This document shows positions 45,609 to 56,700 of a DNA stretch of 64,000 nt, piece by piece (the first letter of the stretch is position 1; each line of letters opens with the position of its first letter). Origin of the DNA: Hyparrhenia diplandra (taxonomy: Eukaryota > Streptophyta > Magnoliopsida > Poales > Poaceae). Below the pieces are notes generated by a model that made no database searches, was not told the DNA's origin, and was given only the letters and a program-made list of their open reading frames with translations. The DNA is taken from assembly GCA_015847255.1 (NCBI GenBank), contig JADLZK010002802.1, forward strand, positions 62,001 through 126,000, in the 5' to 3' direction. A program made the translations under genes and the position numbers.

Positions 45609-46413
45609 AATCTGTCAATTTGGTTTCATAAATATTTCGGGTCCGCGCAGCTGCTCATGTGACGCGTTTAGCATACACGCGTCACTGTGTCAAACACCCA
45701 GCATCACGGTGACGTGCTTGCACAAGACGCGTCGCTCATCTCCGCATTTTTTCCTAGGAGAAACCTATCAGTGACTCGTTGTGACTGTGCACGTCACAAA
45801 TCTTACATTTGTGACGCGTTTTAAGTTGAAGTCACTGATTAAGTTGTCACTAATAGGCTTTTTCTGGCATAGTGTACCCAGGTCAATCTTGGATATGGAC
45901 TGTTCCCCTCCCCAAGTTTGTAACATTGTTGGCTGCTCATGATTTGGCTGAGATTGAGTCTATTTATACAAGGCCCTAGAGCCTATGTTAGTATCCAAAA
46001 AAAAAAAAAAAAAAAAATTACGTTAGAGCCCCAATACACACATTGTTCTCTGCTCACGATATGCCACATCATGTGCACCCAATTAATGTGCTTTCACTTG
46101 CCCGTTGATATTAAATGACTCTATTATAGCAAGTCCAATTGAACACATTATTGGCTCTCTATGTAGCTGCCTATTTGATTTGATTAGCAGACAGCAAAGT
46201 ACATAGTTTAACATGAGTAAAATGTTGGCTGCAAAATTTATGGGTTGTGCTCATGGCTGAACCTTCTTGCTCAAAATTTCATATATATCACCTACCCGTG
46301 TCTTACAATGCGGGGCCATCCATGGGGTCAATATTGTACACACATTTTACCTAAGCATTAATGTTCTTTATGAAGACCAATTAATTTGCTCATTTGTATA
46401 TGAAACAAAGTAT

Positions 46414-46960
46414 CATAAATTAGACAGATCTCATGTACTATCTTACTCAGTAGCAATGGGTATTGTAACCAGCGAACACAAACCTCCAGATCATTGACCA
46501 GCATTTTTCATATATATACAACATCATAACCCTATTGTTGGAGGCCTGGTCTACTAACTTCTGATGAGCTTATTCTATGTGTTGTCCATGTTCTCCTGAC
46601 ATATAGAAGACTATTCAAATAACATTTCTCCGAATATGTTAGAAACTAGACTTTTAGTGCCATTTGGTGGTAGTTTGAAGAACATCCTATGGAGATGAGA
46701 GGCAGCAGGAAAAAGCCAGCCACAATCATACGTGCTGTGTCATTGATGGAAACCACTCAGGGAACTGACATTTACCAAAGCTGTACATGATGGAACGAAC
46801 AGCATTGTTCCATGAATGATGTAAGTAGCATGGAAACGGATCAGGAATTCAGGATGCATGAATCAAATACAAATCTCATTACTTAATGTTCATCAGTAGC
46901 ATCAATGTTCTTTTTTCAGATGCTGCATATTCTCTCATCTAATGGATCGGACAGCATGGA
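46414..46960 (+). ncRNA. PHAS-like unit P13
   Basis: CATAAATT (46414-46421) lies 276 nt before the site at 46690-46711 (GGAGATGAGAGGCAGCAGG core, then AAAAAGCCAGCCAC). It lacks the GC-rich insert that follows the site in P7 and P19 and so probably shows the original arrangement of this unit type. Confidence 0.65.
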
Positions 46961-47854
46961 GTTTCTGAGGTTGTTTTCTTAGGTTCTTTTTTTGATTTTT
47001 TTCTCTCTACAGTAGTCAAGTCTTGTTTCCTGTCCATTACTTCCGTCACTACACCACTGCCCCAAAATAGCAATATTAGTGATCTATGTAACTGCACCAA
47101 CTCACGCAGTGTATATAGAATAAAGATCAAGTTTGTGAACTATCAAAAATTCTCCGCTTTACATCAAAACAATTGAAACATCACATTTGACTTAGTGGCA
47201 TTAAACGGCTCACAACAGTTATCTCCCATCACAACGTAAGCTAAGAGCTAGCTTATCAGCAGGCCATTGCGGCTACCCTAAGGGCCTCACAGCTACAGTT
47301 GTCCTGCGTTTAACTAATTCATTCTTCTCCAGGTCCCTGGCCACACCGTGTAGAGTTTCTCACGTCTAATCATAAGAGACATCTAAGCCCTGCTGGTCAA
47401 GCAAAACATGGAGGTGGTCTAAGACTAGCCACAACATGAGTCGGAATCGATGCTGAAACAAGGGAAAACGAGTCTAGTCATCGGGTAGTGCCTAGCCATG
47501 CTGAATTCAAAATTGTAAGCAGGAACCTAATTGTGTGCGGAGAAATCAAAACAAGTTTCTTGAGAGGATGGTGCTCTGACCGTGGTCTCTACAAGCACAT
47601 GCATGTCCATGCGAACACTATGACATTGGAGTGTTTTATAGCATCGTCTGTGGTAGTTTTCTTAACCTTTACATTGCGGCTGGTCCAAAGATAGACTCAA
47701 CCACCAGCTTTCTGTTGTCCAACAAGCTCATTCTTACATATGTATGCTTGAATCCAACGTGAAGACTAGAGTAAAATGAGGTGTAATAAATGCTTAGATT
47801 ATTGGATGGATGGAGGACAAAAGAGCGGCAGATAGGCTTCCTCTAGACATTGGT

Positions 47855-48340
47855 TATATATAATGAACACACCCATATACACACACCCCGACCATGACTA
47901 CAATGCTCTACTCGACCTCTGTTCCTACCAAATTCTGAAGAACTACATCTTGGTGTTGTTATCCTCCACAACATAAGTATTCAAGGTTTTTTTCTCTGAA
48001 TATGAAGGAAACTAGATTTGCGTTGGGCCCCACAACATTAGTGCTAGTCCAGACAACATTTTAGTGGAGATGAGAGGCTGCAGGAAAATGCCAAGCATGA
48101 AATGCCCATGGTGGAAAGGTTGAGATGCAATGCAACGTTTCCTTCTTCCCCATGTTGGGCTCTCGAAGCCCATTGATACTCTAATGACTTGACCCCAGAG
48201 CACAATGCTAGACTTTCCAACTGCAACGGCTTGTGGTCGACGCCTTTGACCAAAAGCTTGTGACAAAAAATACTTTATTGTTCATGGGTTTCACAATCAC
48301 GAAGTATGGTCGTTCTCCATTGAAATGAACAATACTGATT
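47855..48340 (+). ncRNA. PHAS-like unit P14
   Basis: TATATATAA (47855-47863) lies 210 nt before the site at 48065-48086 (GGAGATGAGAGGCTGCAGG, ending AA; 17 of 22). Its counterpart P8 has the same spacing (212 nt) but a decayed site. Short frames around 48044-48266 minus are not conserved in P8. Confidence 0.65.
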
Positions 48341-48679
48341 GTCCGACTTTGCTACCACACAACCGCAGAGTATGTGTTATTGTCCATTCGAATATCAGGG
48401 ATCATTTAGATGGTATTTGGCTGACGCCGTTCATGGAACTTAAAAACTGCAGAGTATGTGTTTTTAGAATATTATTTTTCTTTCTCTATATTGATCTCTT
48501 CATGGAGAAATCAATCATAATATAGGGGTATTGGAAGCTATATATTGAGTGGTATGTTACTGTGCTCCAGATTGGAAGAACCGCCACAAAGGACTACTTC
48601 AAACTATGATAATAAAAGCAATTAATTAATTTTAACTGCAATTGAGGATACTTCAGTAATTTTCTGTAATGATAGGCAA

Positions 48680-48881
48680 TATTAAACGATAGGATAATCG
48701 TCCATGGGTATATCCCTGAGTTTGTTGTAAACTTGTCTTGTAAGTCAAGTCAAGGTCTCGGTTGTAGATTCATTGTTAGTCTAGATTCATTCTGTTGAGA
48801 TGTAATCTGTTGTACACGCTACGGGCTATATAATTAACACGCAACCGAGAGGCAAGGCCATCTCGTTCGGCCATTTTCACA
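48680..48881 (+). mobile_element. 5' LTR of the copia element
   Basis: The LTR starts TATTAAACGATAGG (first TG changed to TA) and ends TTTTCACA. GGCAA before it (48675-48679) matches GGCAA after the 3' LTR (53552-53556). The primer-binding site TGGTAATCAGAGC follows at 48882. It differs from the 3' LTR by about three substitutions and a few indels, including a 5-bp tandem AAGTC. Confidence 0.9.
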
Positions 48882-48917
48882 TGGTAATCAGAGCTAGGTT
48901 AGCCAACAAGCTTGGCG

Positions 48918-49860
48918 ATGGCATCTTCCTCCGCGCTCTCTGCAGTTCCATCTCTCGGTTTACGTCCTCCGAGCGAAGCTGGCCCGGAGCCAATTTCCAG
49001 AGTTGGCAGCCCCAGGTCATCTCGGCCATCAAGGGTGCCTGCTGGACAAGTTCATCAACCCCGATGCCGCAGCCCCGGCGGAGTTCCTGCCGGCGAAGGC
49101 GGATGCCAAGCCGGACGATCCGGCGATCCCAACCCGGAGTTTGAAGATCTGGGTGGCCAAGGACCGCGAGGTCCTCAATTATCTTCTCGAACATCGGCAG
49201 GAGATCCTTGCCTGTGTGTCCCATGCCGTGTGTGGCTGCTGAGGCATGGTGCGATCAAGGCAACCTTTGCCTCGCAGTCCGATGCCCCGGATCATCTCCA
49301 CCGGGATGGCGGCCGCCACAGCCGAAGGGACATCTATCGTCTCGAGTACATTGCCAAGATGAAATCGTTGGTCGATGAGATGGCGCTCGGGGGGCGCAAG
49401 CTAGAGGATGAGGAGCTCATCTCCTATATCCGACCGGACCGGATCTCGACTTCAATCCCGGGCGTGTCCGCTATTGCGGGCGAGGGTTGAGCCGATCACC
49501 GTCCCCAGAGCCGTTCACTCGGCTCACCTCCTTCGAGTCGAGGATGGAGTACCATGGAGGAGGGTCGCGGTCATCCGCCAACATGGCTGCCAAGGGGGGG
49601 CGTGGTGGCGGTGCAACGGAGGAGGCCGCGGCGGTGGCCGTGGCAATCGTGGTGGCTTCACTCGTGGAGGTCCCAAGGGTGGACGTGGCGGTGGCAACGG
49701 CCGCTGGAGCGGCCTCATCCCGGCGCGATCCGCCACCGGTGTGGCAAGGAGGGCCACTACGCCACCAAATGCTTCAAGCGCCGATCCATCCTGGACCGGG
49801 CCACCGCAGAAGAGCGTCTCTACTGCCACCACCTCTTATGGGGTGGATACAAACTGGTAC
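48918..49860 (+). pseudogene. copia gag remnant with several frameshifts
   Basis: Starting at the ATG at 48918, gag-like pieces appear in turn in all three frames: FINPDAAAPAEFLPAK with REVLNYLLEHRQEI, then EYIAKMKSLVDEMALGGRKL, then FTRLTSFESRMEYHGGG, and a zinc knuckle CGKEGHYATKC around 49740-49772 whose first cysteine is replaced. At least four frame changes occur before the protease. Confidence 0.8.
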
Positions 49861-52800
49861 GTGGACTCGGGGGCCACGGATCATGTGACGGGCGAACTGG
49901 AGAAGCTATCTGTCCGCGACAAGTACCACGGAGGAGACCAGGTGCACACGGCATCTGGATCAGGTATGAGAATTGATCATATTGGTCACAGCTCTTTGCA
50001 TTCCCCTATTCGTGAAATTCATCTTAGAAATATTCTTCATGTTCCTCATGCCAACAAAAATCTCCTTTCCGTGAATCGTCTTGTTCGTGATAATCGTGCT
50101 TTTCTTGAGTTTCACCCCACTCATTTTTCTCTCAAGGACCAGGAGACGAGGAAGACACTCCTCGAAGGCCGATGTGAACGCGGCCTCTACCCCTTGAAGC
50201 CTCAGCATCATGAGCATTCTGCACCCAATAAACAAGCGCTTGGAGTATCCAAAGCCCCAGTTTCAACGTGGAATAGTAGGCTAGGTCATGCATCGAATAA
50301 TGTTGTTCAGCAAGTCCTTAGTCGCCACAAACTTTCATTTTTTAGAGATCAGGAGAATAATGTGATATGCGATGCATGTCAACGTGGGAAGAGCCACCAG
50401 TTGGCCTATCCTAAATCAACCGGTGTTTCGTCGCATCCTTTTGAGCTTGTGTTTTTCGATGTGGGTCCGGCACCAACTTACGTTGGGCACGATTACTATG
50501 TGAGTTTCATAGATGATTTTAGCAAATTCACATGGATCTATCTACTTCGACATAAATCTGAAGTTTTTTCGTGTTTTAAAGATTTCCAAACCATGGTAGA
50601 ACGCCAATTTAACAGAAAAATCCTTGCTGTCCAATCTGATTGGGGCGGAGAATACCGAAGCCTAAATTCTTTCTTCACACGCCTAGGTATTGCTCATCAT
50701 GTGTCATGTCCACATGCCCACCAATGAGAATGGTTCAATGAGCGCAAACATCGTCATATTGTCGAAGTAGGGCTCTCCTTGCTTGCCCATGCCAGCATGC
50801 CGCTTAAGTTCTGGGATGAAGCCTTCCTCACTGCCGTCTTTCTCATAAACCGGCTTCCCTCACGTGTCATCAAGAACCAAACACCATATGAGCGTCTATA
50901 TAACAAAATTCCTGATTATTCTTTTCTCCGAACGTTTGGGTGTGCCGTTTGGCCTAATCTCGAGCCTTACAATGTCAAAAAACTAGAGTTTCGATCCAAG
51001 CGCCGAATGTTTTTCTTGGGTATAGCAACCTCCATAAAGGCTTCAAGTGTCTTGATCCATCTATTGGACGTGTCTATATTTCACGTGATGTCGTGTTTGA
51101 TGAGACCGTGTTTCCATTCGCTACTCTACACCCAAACGCTGGCGCTCGTCTCCGAAAGGATATTGAGCTTCTCCCCGACATTCTCAAAAATCCTTCTCAT
51201 GAATTCGGAGTGCAATCGCGCGTGATCGGATCATTGATTAATTCTCGCCTTCTAATCTCGTGTCGAGTAGTGCTTGTGTTTCTAATGATACAGGTACAAG
51301 AATGGAGAAGAATGGTGAAGAAACAGTGGTGAACGGCTATCATTTTATGTTGCCGAAAGTGAAGACACCGGCGACGGAGCACGGAGTGGATTCGCGGTCG
51401 TCCTCGCATCGACTCTGCAGGCGAATCGGCATCGGGGTCTGCGCGGTAGGCAACGCGTGCGCAGAGCAGCAAATCCGGGTCGAGGAGCTCGGGATCTTCG
51501 CGGATCAACACGCATACGGCCTTTCACCGCCGCGGTCGCGTGGGCGCATACGGAGATCCGACGGACGGGGACATGATGCCGGATGGGTGATTCTCGGCGG
51601 GCGGATCAAGTGTGGATGCTGCTGGATCCGGTATGGCTACTTACTGACTCTGTGGCCACAGGAGGTGCTGGTGGCGAGGCTTTGCATCAAGGAGGAGCTG
51701 TTGTGGCTCCGCGTCCGGTGACCAGATTGCAGCGTGGCATCTCCAAACCGAAAACGTACACTGATGGCACGGTTCGGTGGGGAATGATCAGCTCAGTATA
51801 CCCAGAGGAGCCCACGTCAGTTGATGAAGCTCTTCGAGATCGACGTTGGGTCCAAGCTATGGATGTTGAATATGATGCATTGATGAAAAATAAGACCTGG
51901 CATTTGGTGCCTCCACCAAAAGGAAAAAATGTAATCGGGTGCAAATGGGTGTACAAGGTTAAAAAGAAGGCAGATGGCAGTATTGATCGGTACAAGGCCC
52001 GGCTTGTTGCCAAAGGGTTTAAGCAGCGTTATGGCATCGATTACGAGGACACATTCAGTCCCGTTGTCAAGGCTGCCACAATCCGGCTCATTCTCTCCAT
52101 TGCGTCTCCAAGGGATGGTCGCTCAGACAGTTGGATGTGCAAAATGCCTTCTTACACGGTATTCTTGAAGAAGATGTTTATATGCATCAGCCGCCGGGGT
52201 ACAAGGACAAGGATCATCAACACTATGTGTGTAAGTTGGACAAGGCGCTTTATGGTCTTAAACAGGCTTCGAGAGCTTGGTATGCTCGGCTTTGCAGCAA
52301 ACTTATTCAGATGGGATTTAGGCCATCAAAAGGTGATACATCCTTGTTCTTTTACAGTAAAGGTGGAGTAACAATTTACATGCTTGTGTATGTCGATGAT
52401 ATTATTGTTGCAAGTACTTCGGAAGATGCAACAGCAGCCCTGCTAAAGGATCTTGAAAAGGACTTTGCCTTGAAAGATATTGGAGAGCTTCATTATTTTC
52501 TTGGGATAGAAGTAAAGAAGACGGGCAATGGATTGTTGCTCACACAGCAACGATATACGGCGGACATAGTCAAGCGGGCAAATATGGAGAAGAGTAATTC
52601 AGTTGATACTCCCATATCGACCTTTGAAAAGCCGAGTCTCGCAGAAGGTACTAGCCTCGGGCCTGTTGATTCTACACGTTATAGAAGCATGGTGGGGGCA
52701 CTCCAGTACTTGACGCTGACCAGGCCCGACATCTCATTTGCGGTAAACAAGGTTTGTCAATTTTTGCATGCTCCTACCACCGCGCACTGGAGTGCTATAA

Positions 52801-53339
52801 AGAGGATATTGCGTTATGTTCAAGGAACATTGGGTGTAGGACTCCAAATCAGAAGGTCGACATCAGTAATAGTCAGTGCGTTCTCAGACGCTGACTGGGC
52901 AGGCTGTGTTGACGACAGGCGGTCGACCGGGGGTTTTGCAGTGTTCTTTGGCTCCAATCTTGTGTCATGGTGTGCCCGGAAGCAACCCACAGTGTCACTG
53001 TCGAGCACGGAAGCGGAGTACAAGGCATTAGCAAATGCAACTGCTGAGATTATGTGGATACAGCAGCTGCTGACTGAGTTACGCGTTCCTCACTCAAGAG
53101 TGGCTCGGTTGTGGTGTGACAACATAGGAGCAACATATCTCTCAGCCAACCCAGTGTTCCATGCAAGAACGAAGCATATCGAGATAGATTTTCATTTTGT
53201 GAGAGAAAGAGTTGCTCAGAAGCTTCTGGACATCCGATTCATAAGCACCAACGATCAAGTGGCTGATGGTTTTGCCAAGCCAATCACAGTTGCGAAGCTG
53301 AAGGAGTTTAGGCGCAATCTCAACCTTTCCAGTGGCTGA
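49840..53339 (+). pseudogene. copia pol remnant (protease, integrase, reverse transcriptase, RNase H)
   Basis: The protease motif WYVDSGATDHVTG is at 49855-49893. The integrase zinc finger (LGHAS... CDACQRGKSHQ, 50283-50400) and catalytic core (FIDDFSKFTWIY; SDWGGEY) follow. A TGA at 50725-50727 interrupts the core just before ERKHRHIVE. Frameshifts occur near 51018 and 52100. The reverse transcriptase has GCKWVYKVK, YGLKQASRAWY and YVDD (near 52389), RNase H has DADWAGC and STEAEY, and TKHIEIDFHF leads to a stop at 53337-53339. Confidence 0.9.
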
Positions 53340-53352
53340 GATTGAGGAGGAG

Positions 53353-53551
53353 TGTTAAACGATAGGATAATCGTCCATGGGTATATCCCTGAGTTTGTTG
53401 TAAACTTGTCTTGTAAGTCAAGGTCTCGGTTGTAGATTCATTGTTAGTCTAGATTCATTCTGTTGAGATGTAATCTGTTGTACACGCCTACGGGCTATAT
53501 AATTAACACTCAACTGAGAGGCAAGGCCATCTCGTTCCGGCCATTTTCACA
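53353..53551 (+). mobile_element. 3' LTR of the copia element
   Basis: It begins TGTTAAACGATAGG after the purine tract and ends TTTTCACA, followed by the GGCAA target duplication. It keeps the canonical TG start that the 5' LTR has lost. Confidence 0.9.
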
Positions 53552-53822
53552 GGCAAAGTCCTTCATCATCATGGGAACATGAAGAAAAACATAGTTTTAC
53601 CACCAGGGGCTCCCATTGCCCACAAATGAATCCCTTCCTCTTCCTATGATCTTGGCCATTGGGATCAGCACGAGTTGGCCCCTGCCAAGAATCCTATGCG
53701 ACTACTCAGATCATATTATATATATATGTTGTTGTCTTAAATCGGACATCTGAAAGATATATACTAGCATAAATGCAGAAAATGTTTTGTCTTAACTACT
53801 AAGGTGAGGACACACTGCAAAG

Positions 53823-53874
53823 TGAGGACTAACGCTTTTTTTTTTTTTTTTTTTTTTTTTGATACTGAGGACTA
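53823..53874 (-). mobile_element. Ultra-short retroposed LINE tail
   Basis: A run of 25 T (53836-53860) followed by GATAC is flanked by TGAGGACTA (53823-53831 and 53866-53874). On the minus strand this is GTATC plus poly(A), exactly how the LINE copy at 61258 ends. It looks like an insertion truncated to five bases plus tail. The four bases ACGC between the left repeat and the T-run are host sequence. Confidence 0.55.
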
Positions 53875-54090
53875 TATATACATAACATATCCTCTCAGCC
53901 AACACTGCTATTTTGGACATCCATTCAAGTAGACTATGTGTTGTGTTTGTCCTCCATCCCAACATACATAAGATTTGTCATGAACTACTTGACAAATTAC
54001 ATATAAAAGGAAACTATACCTGTACTGGCTATAGTGCGGGATAACATCCTATGGAGTGGGAGGCATGCAGCAGGAACATGCGAAGTCCTT

Positions 54091-54340
54091 GGGTGTGTTT
54101 AGAGCCCAAATGTTTGGGCAAAGTTTGGCAATTCTGTTCAAAATTTGGTAAATATTATCCTACCATGGGGTAACTAGGCTTAAAAGAATCGTCTCGCAAT
54201 GTACATCTAAACTGTGTAATTAGTTTATTTTTTTACCTAGATTTCATACTCCAGACATGCGTCTTTTGGTGCATTTATTGTTTCGATGTAATGGGAGTGC
54301 AGGAAATTTTGGAGAGAAACTTTGGGCTCTAAACACACCC
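54091..54340. mobile_element. MITE with GGGTGTGTTTAGAGCCCAAA ends
   Basis: Inverted ends GGGTGTGTTTAGAGCCCAAA and TTTGGGCTCTAAACACACCC are perfect over 20 bp, with CTT on both sides (54088-54090 and 54341-54343). Internal words (TGTGTAATTAGTTT, the region after GGTAACTAGGC) relate it to the MITE at 23930-24152. Confidence 0.9.
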
Positions 54341-54456
54341 CTTGTCGTACAAGTTCACCTGCTACACTGCACCAGTTTTTATATGTCAGTCCATCAGCGC
54401 TCTGCTCGCAGCAGGCAAAAGGTAGTACTAACGTGTTGCCTGTACACCAAATGCAA

Positions 54457-54600
54457 CACTACCACAAAATGGAATACCCTTGAGGGTTACCATTTTCCTT
54501 GAGTGGTGAGATTGAACCCTCAAGGAATATAAGTTACGTAGGCAGTTGCTGAAAACCCCCATTGAAATGTATATTCTTGAGTGTTATTCCGTGCACTTGG
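54457..54600. mobile_element. Degraded CACTA-like fragment
   Basis: CACTACCACAAAATGG at 54457 looks like a CACTA start, and GAATACCCTTGAGGGTTACC is echoed in reverse by GAGTGTTATTCCGTG near 54590. The right terminus is not recognisable, and the paralogous sequence at about 37385 lacks this block. Confidence 0.4.
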
Positions 54601-54740
54601 AAAGTAGAACCAGGCCCTACTTTCCTGTTGGGTTTCCCATCGCATCCGGCTCATTCTTTGAATGGGTGAGCTTGTTGACTTGTATCGCTTGTTATTAGTT
54701 TGCTCCCAAGATTAGTTCAAGCCTGCTGCTCAACATCCGA

Positions 54741-55663
54741 CACTAGTAACGAAATGATTTTGCGAGCACTTGCAAAATCTTTTCCGTGGCGGCACTTTTT
54801 GCCCGTCACGGAAAATACCGCCACGTTTTTTTTTTTACGTGGCGGGCGCGTTTTTGCCCGTCACGGAAAGATTTTTTGCGTGGCGGGCACCTTAACACGC
54901 CCGCCACGCAAAGAACACGCAAAATAGTTTCTTTTGCGTGGCGGGCGTGTTAAGGTGCCGCCGCCGCAAAAACACGCAAAATAGTTTCTTTTGCGTGGCG
55001 GGCGTGTTAAGGTGCCCGCCACGCAAAATAAATTTTGCGTGGCGGGCATCCTAAAACGCCCGTCACAGAAAAAATCGAAGCCCAACAGGCCCATTTCAGC
55101 CCAGAATGCGTCGCTGGTATATATATGACGATGAAACCCTAGCCTCTAGATCCACTTCACTTCTCACTTTTCCACCCACCCGGCCACTTCTCTCTCTCTC
55201 TCTTCTCTCGGCACCTTCTCTTCCACTCCTCTCAACCACCCCTGCGCCCCCTTCCAACTTAGGGTGGCGGCGCCGCCGCTCATCTTCCTCCTCCCTCCCC
55301 ATCTCGGCGCGGGCGGAGCTAGCTCCAGGCTCCCGTGGCGGCGAGGCTGGGCTCAAGCGCGGCGGGGGCGAGATCTAGGGACGGCGTGGCGGCCTCATCT
55401 TGCGGCGGCGCGGGCGAGATCTCGCGGGCGATGGGCTTGGCGGGCCTGTCTAGGGTTTTTGGTTTTTTTTTTTTTTTTTTGAAATATAGTCCGTGGCGGG
55501 CACCCTAATGTGCCCGCCACGGATAAGCGATTCACCGTGGCGGGCACTTTACCCGCCACGCAAGTTCTCGTTGTTTACCGTGACCTTTGGTTGGTGACGG
55601 GCCGACTTGCCCGCCACCTAAAATAGTTTTTGCCCGTCACACAAAACTAATTAGGTACTAGTG
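54741..55663. mobile_element. Non-autonomous CACTA element, 923 bp
   Basis: The left end CACTAGTAACG and right end TACTAGTG form the CACTA termini, with CGA on both sides (54738-54740 and 55664-55666). Subterminal regions are full of GCGTGGCGGGC / GCCCGCCACG words. The paralogous spacer at 37555-37574 is uninterrupted. The GC-rich centre (55100-55450) has frames on both strands with no domain. Confidence 0.9.
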
Positions 55664-56011
55664 CGAATTAAGGGACATAATTCATACAAGTAGGACACAT
55701 ATATGTTGCTGTTTTACTCAATATACAAAAATATCTTTGTATTTACCATCCTCCTAATCCAATCCATTTCGTATTCGATATTAATTATTCGTATTCAAAA
55801 CCGAGACAATCTGTATTTGTATATGTATCTCGTTGTCCAAATCCGGATTTGAACTTAAATATAAAAACAAATATAATATTTGCAATATTCATTAGTATAT
55901 CCCATCCGTTTTCATCCGTATTAACACCCATATTTAAGAAGTAGGCTCCAATGTCCTCTGCTCAATTATGAAGATGAAATAATTCCTCTACTGACATGTG
56001 AAACAAACTAG

Positions 56012-56700
56012 CATAAATAGAGCTCATGTCATGTCTGAGTATGGTGCAGTGTGTGCGTTTGGTTGGTTGGAACAAGGGCAGTCAAGGGCCAAAATCTTGC
56101 ACATATATACACACGCACACAACCTCGTCCCAGCAGTGCTCTTCTACTAGAGCTCCTACATCTGATCCACTACAGATCTTCTTGCTGCTGTTGTCGTCCA
56201 CTGAATATATATAAGGAGCATTCTAGTATATTTTCCTCTGTATGTGAAGAAAACTAGACTTCTCCTGGCATTGATATGGTTTTCCGAACAATCAACAGTG
56301 TCCTATATAGAGAAACAGGGATGAGAGCTACCAGGAAAAATCCAGTCACTGTTTAACGATGCGCCTCCGATGGAGGAAACTAAGATGGAACATCTGCATT
56401 TCCATTTGCTGGAGTGACTCTACAAGGTGGTCAACAACACAATGAAAAATAAAATGCAGCCATGTTAGCAGATTGCAGCCGCTCGAGGTTGAGCCATTTG
56501 ACCATTCACTGCAAAGCAGACCATCAAACCCTAGTCGCATGGGGTCGGATTGACTGGCTATCTGCGGTGATGAGGCAGATGCCGTTGTTGGCCAACTCGC
56601 CAATGTTTCGCATCTGCTGGTGGCTGAGGATGAGTGTTTATGGATTGCTGTGTCGCCAATGTTTCGCAGCTGCAAATGTTAGTCTGCCTTAGCTCGACGC
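56012..56700 (+). ncRNA. PHAS-like unit P16
   Basis: CATAAATA (56012-56019), followed by GAGCTCATGTC, lies 304 nt before the site at 56316-56337 (CAGGGATGAGAGCTACCAGG, ending AA; 17 of 22). GC of the usual GAGGC is transposed to GAGCT. Downstream it matches P10 and P20 (CGATGCGCCTCCGATGGAGG). Confidence 0.6.

Larger units (their letters stand above)
42501..45874 (-). mobile_element. CACTA element inserted in the LINE copy
   Basis: The right end GGCTTTTTCTGGCATAGTG (reverse complement CACTATGCCAG) pairs with TATGCCAGAAATTATTA at 42504, so the left terminal CAC is damaged. Subterminal regions (42520-42830 and 45660-45870) are packed with TGTCACTGATAAC and GTGACGCG words in both orientations. 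The LINE copy at 61120-61150 shows the empty site. Inside, the minus strand carries exon-like pieces (next entry). No transposase is visible. Confidence 0.8.
42059..46017 (+). pseudogene. LINE 3' end with RNase H-like domain, copy 1, split by a CACTA element
   Basis: 42068-42430 encodes WSPPVPDTLKINIGV, ALGFVIRNHEGLTVLGG, a frameshift near 42200, and AETIACKQALESTDHSGI, the RNase H-like domain of plant LINEs. It continues to 42500 (FNCISVCHVPRTC) and is interrupted by the CACTA element. It resumes at 45875 and ends in a 21-nt A-run at 45997-46017. Copy 2 is 60710-61273. Reverse transcriptase and ORF1 are missing. Confidence 0.75.
32521..46018 (+). repeat. Higher-order repeat block 1 (units P7-P12)
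   Basis: The block begins TGTTGGCTGCTCACCATATG and ends at the LINE poly(A) tail at 46017. Its six units correspond in order and sequence type to P13-P18. About 13.5 kb as it stands, roughly 9.9 kb without the CACTA element at 42501-45874 and the SINE at 41800-42038. Confidence 0.75.
48680..53551 (+). mobile_element. Full-length Ty1/copia retrotransposon, broken
   Basis: The element is 4,872 bp, with two LTRs of about 200 bp, target duplication GGCAA, a copia primer site and a purine tract (GAGGAGGAGTG) before the 3' LTR. Domain order gag, protease, integrase, reverse transcriptase, RNase H is that of Ty1/copia. The reading frame is interrupted many times, so it cannot make its own polyprotein. 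It lies in the spacer between P14 and P15 of the PHAS-like array. Confidence 0.95.
53768..54400 (+). ncRNA. PHAS-like unit P15 (altered site, MITE just downstream)
   Basis: CATAAATG (53768-53775) lies 284 nt before the site at about 54052-54076. The site reads GGAGTGGGAGGCATGCAG then CAGGAA, apparently the usual motif with a few bases inserted near the seed end. A 250-bp MITE (54091-54340) begins about 15 nt after it, so any phased region would run through the MITE. Counterpart of P9. Confidence 0.55.

Noticed and set aside
49524..49832. Minus-strand open frame of 102 codons in the copia element
   Set aside because: It is the GC-rich shadow of the glycine-rich gag part on the plus strand.
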